From FEN-1219 sp036563665 (GTDB lineage Bacteria > Pseudomonadota > Gammaproteobacteria > Steroidobacterales > Rariloculaceae), in NCBI GenBank assembly GCA_036563665.1, contig DATCLY010000037.1, positions 1 to 64,000 of the forward strand: a DNA stretch of 64,000 nucleotides, given 5' to 3'. Shown one piece after another: positions 59,204 to 64,000 of the stretch (position 1 is its first letter; each line of letters begins with the position of its first letter). The notes beneath the pieces are model-generated. The model was not told the origin of the DNA and made no database searches. It saw only the letters and a list, made by a program, of their open reading frames with translations. Both the position numbers and the translations under genes were made by a program.

Positions 59204-60040
59204 ATGAGCGAAAAGCACGTCCAGATCGGCGACATCGACTGCGGGTCGGATCAGCTGTTCCTGATCTGCGGCCCCTGTGTCATCGAGGACGAGCCCTTGA
59301 TGATGCGCACCGCGGAACGTCTGAAGGGCATCGCCGCGGATCTCGGCGTCCCCTTGATCTTCAAGTCGTCGTTCTCGAAGGACAACCGCAGCTCCCTCGA
59401 CTACTACCAGGGCCCGGGCCTCGAGGAGGGGCTCAAGCTCCTGCAGAAGATCAAGCGCGAGTTCGAGCTGCCGATCCTCACCGACATCCACTACCCGCAC
59501 CAGGCGGCGCCGGCCGCGGAAGTGGTGGACGTGCTACAGATCCCGGCCTACCTCTGCATGCAGACCGAGCTCACCGTGGCCGCCGCCAAGACCGGCGCCG
59601 TGATCAACGTGAAGCACGGCCAGTTCATCGCTCCGGACAACATGGCGAAGCCGGTGCAGAAGATCGAGGCGTCCGGCAACCATCGCATCATCCTCACCGA
59701 GCGCGGCTATACGTTCGGCTACAACGACCTCGTGGTCGACCCGCGGAGCTTCTACCTGATGCGGCAGATCGGCTATCCGGTGGTGTTCGACATCACCCAC
59801 ACGATCCGCAAGTACGGCATCCCCAGCAAGGATCCGCGGGGCGGCACCCGGCAGTTCCTCGCGACGCTGGCGCGCGCCGGGGTGGCGGCCGGCGTGGACG
59901 GGGTGTTCATCGAGGCGCATCCGAATCCTCCGGAGGCGCTGTGTGACGCGGCCAGCCAGTACTATCTGGACCAGTTGAGCGATTTCCTGAAGCCGTTGCT
60001 CGACATCCACAATCTCGTGCGATCGCAAGCGCTCAGTTGA
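59204..60040 (+). CDS. kdsA: 3-deoxy-8-phosphooctulonate synthase KdsA (metal-dependent type)
   Basis: 278 aa. Condenses arabinose-5-phosphate with phosphoenolpyruvate to Kdo-8-phosphate. Seen: LFLICGPCVIEDEPLMM, FKSSFSKDNRSSLDYYQGPGLEEGL, LPILTDIHYPHQAAPAAEVVDVLQIPAYLCMQTEL, INVKHGQFIAPDNM, FDITHTIRKYG and EAHPNPPEALCDAASQ. The cysteine C25 in GPCVIE is the metal ligand of class II (metallo) KdsA; the E. coli enzyme has Asn there. It sits between waaA and the aldolase-CBS gene, 7 bp apart. Confidence 0.95.
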   Translation: MSEKHVQIGDIDCGSDQLFLICGPCVIEDEPLMMRTAERLKGIAADLGVPLIFKSSFSKDNRSSLDYYQGPGLEEGLKLLQKIKREFELPILTDIHYPHQAAPAAEVVDVLQIPAYLCMQTELTVAAAKTGAVINVKHGQFIAPDNMAKPVQKIEASGNHRIILTERGYTFGYNDLVVDPRSFYLMRQIGYPVVFDITHTIRKYGIPSKDPRGGTRQFLATLARAGVAAGVDGVFIEAHPNPPEALCDAASQYYLDQLSDFLKPLLDIHNLVRSQALS

Positions 60041-60047
60041 GGTAGCG

Positions 60048-61082
60048 ATGGATCTGTATCTCGATTCGGTCGATTTCAAGGAGATCGAGGCCGCGTTCGA
60101 GTTCGGCTTCGTGAAGGGGCTCACGACCACGCCCACGTTCATGCATCGGCATGGCATCACCGACATCGACGGCGCGATCGTGAAGCTCTCGCACATGGTG
60201 CCGGAGCTCCAGGTGGAGGCGCTCGGCGACTCGCCGGATCAGATCGTCGCCGAGGCCGAGCGGATCCTGTCGCTACCGCTCGCCCGCGAGCCCGTGTTCA
60301 AGGTGCCCATCTCGAACGACGGCGTGAAAGCGTGCCGCCGCCTCACGGACCGCGGGCATCGAGTGAACGTGCATCTGATCTACACGCTGAATCAGGCGTA
60401 CATGGCCATGGAGGCGGGCGCCGCGTTCGTCTGCCCGTTGGCTGGGCGGATGCAGGATCAGGGCCACGATGCCATCAAGCTCTTCGAGCAGTGCGTCGAG
60501 GTGGTCGACAAGCACCGCTACCAGACCAAGATCATGTTCTCCTCCGTGCGGCACGCGGAGCACGTGCGGCAAGCCCTGCTCGTGGGCGCGCACGTGTGCA
60601 CCGTGCCGTACAGCGTGATGCGGCATCTCTGCGACAACACGCTCACCGCCGTCGGCACGGCGCAGTTCCGCGAGCACACCGCGCTCATGACGGTGAAGGT
60701 CAAGGACGTGATCCGCGAAGCGAACCCCGTGTGCGAGACGCACGAGACGCTCACCTCCGCCATGGTCAAGATGACGGAGTCGCGTCTCGGGCTCGTGGCG
60801 CTCGTGGACGAGAAGGGCGCCGTGGCCGGCGTGTTCACGGACGGCGATCTGCGCCGCAAGCTCCAGGCGCACGGCCGCCAGATCCTCGACAAACGGCTCG
60901 ACGAGATCGGGTTCTCGCCGAAGCCCGTCACCATCCCTCGCGAGAGCGTGTTGAACGACGCGGTGAAGCTGTTCAAGGAGTTCGAGGTGGACAGCCTCAT
61001 CGTGGTCGACGGCGACAAGCCGGTGGGCGTGCTCGACATCCAGGACATCGTCAAGCTCGGGTTGCTGCAAGAGCGGCCTTGA
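60048..61082 (+). CDS. Transaldolase/fructose-6-phosphate-aldolase-like domain fused to a CBS pair
   Basis: 344 aa. Residues 1-215 are a TalC/FSA-type class I aldolase barrel: MDLYLDSVDF, KGLTTTPTF, EPVFKVPISNDGVKACRRLT with the Schiff-base lysine K85, NVHLIYTLNQAYMAMEAGAAFVCPLAGRMQD, MFSSVRHAEHVRQALLVGAH. Residues about 218-273 and 284-340 are two CBS domains very like those of KdsD (GVFTDGDLRRKL, DSLIVVDGDKPVGVLDIQDIVKLG). KdsD has SIS + CBS2 and isomerises ribulose-5-phosphate to arabinose-5-phosphate; here the SIS part is replaced. D6, T26, K85, R134 and S166 match E. coli FSA from memory, but N28 is Thr, A129 is Cys and Y131 is Leu. It lies between kdsA and a KdsC-like gene, so production of the C5 substrate of KdsA is the likely role (inference). 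ATG shares a base with the next gene (TGATG). Confidence 0.9.
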   Translation: MDLYLDSVDFKEIEAAFEFGFVKGLTTTPTFMHRHGITDIDGAIVKLSHMVPELQVEALGDSPDQIVAEAERILSLPLAREPVFKVPISNDGVKACRRLTDRGHRVNVHLIYTLNQAYMAMEAGAAFVCPLAGRMQDQGHDAIKLFEQCVEVVDKHRYQTKIMFSSVRHAEHVRQALLVGAHVCTVPYSVMRHLCDNTLTAVGTAQFREHTALMTVKVKDVIREANPVCETHETLTSAMVKMTESRLGLVALVDEKGAVAGVFTDGDLRRKLQAHGRQILDKRLDEIGFSPKPVTIPRESVLNDAVKLFKEFEVDSLIVVDGDKPVGVLDIQDIVKLGLLQERP

Positions 61083-61774
61083 TGTCCGCCGCCGAGGTCG
61101 GGGCGCGCTTCGCGAAGCTCGGCGGCGTGTTCGTCACGCCGCCCGAGACGATCGCCGAGCGGCTGGCCCGCGTGCGCGCGCTGGTCTTCGACTGGGACGG
61201 CGTGTTCAACGCCGGCGCCAAGGGCGAGGGCGCGGCCAGCACGTTCACCGAAGCGGACTCCATGGGCACGAACCTGCTGCGTTACGCGCTCTGGCAGGCC
61301 CACGGCGAGCAGCTGCCGTACTGCGCCGTGATCACGGGCGTGGACAACCCCTCGGCCAGGAGCTTCGTGCGCCGCGAGCACTTCCATGCGCTCCTCTACA
61401 ACGTGAAGGACAAGGGCGCCGCGCTCGCCGACGTGTGCGCGCGGCAGGGGCTCGAGCCCCGCGAGGTGGCGTGCGTGTTCGACGACGTCAACGACCTCGC
61501 GATGGCGGCGGCGTGCGGCGTGCGCGTGCTCGTGCGGCGCGATGCGAGCCCGCTGCTCCTCGACTATGCGGTCCGCCGGGGGCTCGCGGACTACGTGACG
61601 GGGCTGCCCCCCGACCGGGGCGCCGTGCGCGAGGCGGCGGAGCTCATGCTGGGCCTCGCCGGGGCGTTCGAGCGGGTGGTGGCCTCGCGCGTCGCGTTCG
61701 ACGCCGACTACCGCCGGTATTTCGAGGCGCGCCAGGCGCAGCGGGCGGAGCTGCTCGACCGCGCCCCGCGGTGA
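61082..61774 (+). CDS. KdsC-like HAD phosphatase
   Basis: 230 aa. HAD type C0 phosphatase like Kdo-8-phosphate phosphatase KdsC: ARVRALVFDWDGVFNAG (DxD nucleophile motif), YCAVITGVDNPSARSF (motif II), VKDKGAALADVCARQGLEPREVACVFDDVNDLAMAAACGVRVLV (motifs III and IV), ADYVTGLPPDRGAVREAAELML (KdsC-type end). It is longer than KdsC (about 180 aa), with about 30 extra residues at the front and about 25 at the end, and diverged after motif I (SMGTNLLRYALW instead of the usual DG-type loop). Expected reaction: removal of phosphate from the KdsA product. TGATG overlap with the aldolase-CBS gene. Confidence 0.82.
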   Translation: MSAAEVGARFAKLGGVFVTPPETIAERLARVRALVFDWDGVFNAGAKGEGAASTFTEADSMGTNLLRYALWQAHGEQLPYCAVITGVDNPSARSFVRREHFHALLYNVKDKGAALADVCARQGLEPREVACVFDDVNDLAMAAACGVRVLVRRDASPLLLDYAVRRGLADYVTGLPPDRGAVREAAELMLGLAGAFERVVASRVAFDADYRRYFEARQAQRAELLDRAPR

Positions 61775-61885
61775 CGCGCTAAGATGGAGACGCGGCTCGG
61801 ACGCCGCTGACCGCTCGCAAGACCCCGGGCGGGAACGGCTTCCGGCCCGCAGCGCGTCGCTTCCGGTCGCCCTCCGCGAGGCCCC

Positions 61886-63208
61886 ATGACCCTCTGGTCC
61901 GTCGCCGCCTATCTCCTGCTGCCGTACGCGGTCGCGAGCCTCGTGTGGCGCGGGCTGCGTTACCCCGCGTATTGGCGGCGCTGGCCCGAACGCTTCGGTT
62001 TCGTGGAGCGGCTCGACGGTCGCCGGGTGATTTGGGTGCATGCCGTGTCGGTGGGCGAGGTGCGCTCCGCGGCCCCGCTCGTCGAGGCGCTGGCCGCGCG
62101 CTTTCCGCGCCACCGCGTGCTCGTGACGACGATGACGCCCACCGGCTCCGATCAGGTGCGCGAGCTCTTCGGCGATCGCGTGAGCCACAGCTACGTGCCG
62201 TTCGATTTCCCGGACGCCGTCGCGCGGTTCCTGGACCGCGTGCGGCCCGAGTTCGCGGTCATCGCGGAAACGGAGTTCTGGCCGAACATCTTCGCGGCCT
62301 GCCGCCGCCGCGGCTTGCCGCTCATGCTCGTGAACGGCCGCGTGTCGCAGGCGTCGCTGCGCGGCTACCTGCGCGTGCCGCGCACGACCCGGGCGATGCT
62401 GCGCAACGCCGACCTGCTGTGTGCGCAAACCAAGACGGACGCGCAGCGGCTGCGCAACCTCGGCGCGCCCGAGCCGCTCATCAAGGTCACGGGCAATCTC
62501 AAGTTCGACGTGGAGGTGCCGGACACGATCGCCGCCGAGGGCGCGGCGCTGCGGGCGGCCTGGGGCGCCGACCGGCCGGTGTGGATCGCCGCGAGCACGC
62601 ACGGGGGCGAGGAGGCGAGGGTGCTGGAGGCCTTCGAGGGCCTGCGCCGCGCGCTGCCGGATCTGCTGCTCGTGCTGGTGCCGCGCCATCCGGAGCGCTT
62701 CGCCGGCGTGGCGCGGCTCTGCCGGCGGCGAGGCTACCGCGTCGCGCTCCGGAGCCGCCACCGGGGCGCGCTGCCCGCGGGCACGCAAGTGCTGGTCGGC
62801 GACACGATGGGGGAGCTGCAGCGGCTGTACGCCGCGGCCGACGTCGCCTTCATCGGCGGCAGCCTCGTGCCGCGCGGCGGCCAGAATCTGCTCGAGGCCT
62901 GCGCCGTGCGCGTGCCCGTCGTGTTCGGGCCCTACATGTTCCACTTCGAGGAGATCAGCGCCATGGCGCTCGAGCGCGGTGCGGCGCGCCAGGTGCACGA
63001 CGTCGACGAGCTCGGCGCCGCCGTGGCGATGTACTTCGAGCAGCCGGCGCTGCGCCGGGCCGCGGGGGAAGCGGCTTATACGCTGCTGACCGACAACCAG
63101 GGGGCGCTCGAGCGCACGCTCGCGCTCATCGAGCAGACGCTGAGCCGCGTGGGCTTTGCGGCCGAGCCGGTGCGTGCTCGCACGGAGGGGGCGCCGGAGC
63201 CGCTCTAG
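61886..63208 (+). CDS. waaA: Kdo transferase WaaA (KdtA), second copy
   Basis: 440 aa GT30 protein, closer in form to textbook WaaA than the first copy. N-terminal membrane helix (WSVAAYLLLPYAVASLVW), VIWVHAVSVGEVRSAAPLVEAL with the catalytic Glu, VLVTTMTPTGSDQV, IAETEFWPNIFAACRRRGLPLMLVNGRVSQ, VTGNLKFDVEVP, WIAASTHGGEEARVLEAF, VLVPRHPERF, and FIGGSLVPRGGQNLLEACAVRVPVVFGPYMFHFEEIS. It starts 111 bp after the KdsC-like gene. The two copies share the fold but are clearly diverged, so they may add different residues or act on different acceptors. Confidence 0.93.
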   Translation: MTLWSVAAYLLLPYAVASLVWRGLRYPAYWRRWPERFGFVERLDGRRVIWVHAVSVGEVRSAAPLVEALAARFPRHRVLVTTMTPTGSDQVRELFGDRVSHSYVPFDFPDAVARFLDRVRPEFAVIAETEFWPNIFAACRRRGLPLMLVNGRVSQASLRGYLRVPRTTRAMLRNADLLCAQTKTDAQRLRNLGAPEPLIKVTGNLKFDVEVPDTIAAEGAALRAAWGADRPVWIAASTHGGEEARVLEAFEGLRRALPDLLLVLVPRHPERFAGVARLCRRRGYRVALRSRHRGALPAGTQVLVGDTMGELQRLYAAADVAFIGGSLVPRGGQNLLEACAVRVPVVFGPYMFHFEEISAMALERGAARQVHDVDELGAAVAMYFEQPALRRAAGEAAYTLLTDNQGALERTLALIEQTLSRVGFAAEPVRARTEGAPEPL

Positions 63209-63577
63209 GTTGACCGCCAGGGCATGCGCGGCCGAACATCACGACGGTCCCGTTGCTGCCGGAGAACTCGTGTGACCGTGCGTCTCGCGATCGCTTCGCC
63301 TTTCGCCGCCGTCGTCGAGGCAACGCCCGCCGGTCGCGGCGCGCCGCGCGAGCGGCGTTTCGACGAGTTTGGGCCGCAATGGCAGGTTGCCCGCCGCGTC
63401 CCGGGCGGCGACCGTGACGGGGCGGGAGCAGCGGTGCAGCGGCAGGGATCGCCCCATGGCATCGCGGCCTTCCGCCGGCCCGGCCGCGCGCGGAGGACGC
63501 TGCTTGCCGGCGACGTCCGGCGCGCGGTCGGGGCCGCTCGGGATTCCGGCCTGCCGGGCTGACCACTCGCTTCGGCC
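63209..63577. other. Gene-free stretch before the nuclease gene
   Basis: About 370 bp. Both strands have open frames, as expected at this GC content, but none has family-like content, a ribosome site or coding-like composition. No repeat of the REP family is found here. Confidence 0.5.
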
Positions 63578-64000
63578 GTGGCCGTTCGCCCCTCGCTTGC
63601 GCTTCGGGTCGCTGCAGCGCTGTGCGTTTGCGCGCTCGCTGCCCGGGCGTCGCCTGCGGCCGCCTACGGGCCGAGCGGCCATCGCATCGTCGGGCTCGTC
63701 GCCGAGCCGCTGCTCTGCGCCGCGGCGCGCGCGGAGGTCGACGCGCTCGCGGACGGCGAGCGCCTGCCGGACATCGGCCTCTGGGCCGACAACATCCGCC
63801 GCGACGAGCGTTGGGCGCACAGCGCCCCGTGGCACTACATGAACGTGGCGGACGGGGCGTCGCTCGCAAGCTATCGCTCGCCGCGCGAAGGCGACGTGCT
63901 CTCCGCCATCGAACGCTTCTCGCGCGAGCTCCGGGACGCCGGCCGGCCGCGCGCGTCGCGCCTCGTGGCGTTGAGGTTCCTCGTGCACTTCGTGGCCGAC
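63578..64000 (+). CDS. S1/P1-type zinc nuclease, 5' part (runs off the window)
   Basis: 141 codons seen, no stop before the edge. GTG start at 63578, then a signal peptide (RPSLALRVAAALCVCALAARA, cut near AAA-YGPSG). The mature part begins YGPSGHRIVGLVAEPLL; the usual family start is W-x-x-x-GH, with N-terminal Trp as a zinc ligand, here Tyr. LWADNIRRDERW, APWHYMNVADG and RFLVHFVAD follow, all S1/P1 zinc-ligand motifs. Periplasmic or secreted nuclease cutting single-stranded DNA or RNA and 3'-mononucleotides. The remaining motifs (HQPLH and later) lie beyond the window. Confidence 0.85.
   Translation, partial: MAVRPSLALRVAAALCVCALAARASPAAAYGPSGHRIVGLVAEPLLCAAARAEVDALADGERLPDIGLWADNIRRDERWAHSAPWHYMNVADGASLASYRSPREGDVLSAIERFSRELRDAGRPRASRLVALRFLVHFVAD

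Noticed and set aside
63239..63988. A 249-codon minus-strand frame at the right edge
   Set aside because: It lies opposite the S1/P1 nuclease start, which has a signal peptide and zinc-ligand motifs; the minus frame has none.

Overview
The window is about 64 kb of very GC-rich DNA from a Gram-negative proteobacterium. It carries Kdo/LPS genes, an OmpA-type outer-membrane protein, a TonB-dependent receptor, periplasmic PQQ enzymes and interspersed REP-type palindromes. These fit a gammaproteobacterium of the Xanthomonadales/Nevskiales/Steroidobacterales kind, but that placement is inference. Genes are packed tightly on both strands. I saw no tRNA, rRNA, CRISPR array, transposase or phage gene.

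Layout. 0.2-14 kb is central carbon storage: glgB, with glgC-malQ divergent from it, then glgA and citrate synthase further on. Between them lie a tandem CAP-domain protein, a convergent LigD-type polymerase / ATP-dependent ligase pair, a lectin-like secreted protein and a YdbS/YdbT bacterial-PH membrane pair. 14-18 kb holds a small acidic protein, a GCS2-type ligase, a NYN/OST-HTH protein, an unknown small protein and a YqgE/AlgH protein with an unexpected signal peptide. 18-23 kb is a polyamine block: agmatine deiminase, a deoxyhypusine-synthase-like enzyme, arginine decarboxylase and N-carbamoylputrescine amidase. Together they give arginine to agmatine to N-carbamoylputrescine to putrescine, with the DHS-like enzyme probably using the product. 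26-31.5 kb is a minus-strand set of two tandem PQQ enzymes, the first truncated behind a cytochrome c domain, followed by a TonB-dependent receptor. 34.4-40 kb is one giant UvrA-family protein with four ABC ATPase modules. 40-48 kb is a mixed accessory stretch: EamA transporter, MarR regulator with a candidate operator, a decayed haloacetate-dehalogenase-like gene, a 5'-3' exonuclease, a hydroxyacid dehydrogenase, a baeRF family protein, an AraC regulator and a DsrE-like protein. 48-56 kb has a secreted beta-helix protein, DUF1015-rimO, a MaoC hydratase and an M28 peptidase. 56.4-63.2 kb has an EAL phosphodiesterase and then a Kdo operon. The window ends inside an S1/P1 nuclease gene.

The strongest candidate for an undescribed system is the Kdo operon: waaA - kdsA - (transaldolase-like + CBS pair) - KdsC-like phosphatase - second waaA. 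Where the arabinose-5-phosphate isomerase KdsD (SIS + two CBS) would be expected, there is a protein that keeps KdsD-like CBS domains but replaces the SIS domain with a TalC/fructose-6-phosphate-aldolase-type domain. That domain keeps the Schiff-base lysine (K85) but has altered active-site positions. This suggests an aldolase route to the C5 precursor of Kdo, or a variant octulosonate.

A second theme is a family of REP-like palindromes with a 26-bp core beginning GTGGGAGCGGC and ending GCCGCGATC, often built into a roughly 250-bp composite around a 92-97-bp palindrome. It occurs at six places. Two copies lie in frame inside coding sequence: in the fourth module of the giant UvrA, and at the N-terminus of the M28 peptidase, where it runs into a 21-bp tandem repeat.
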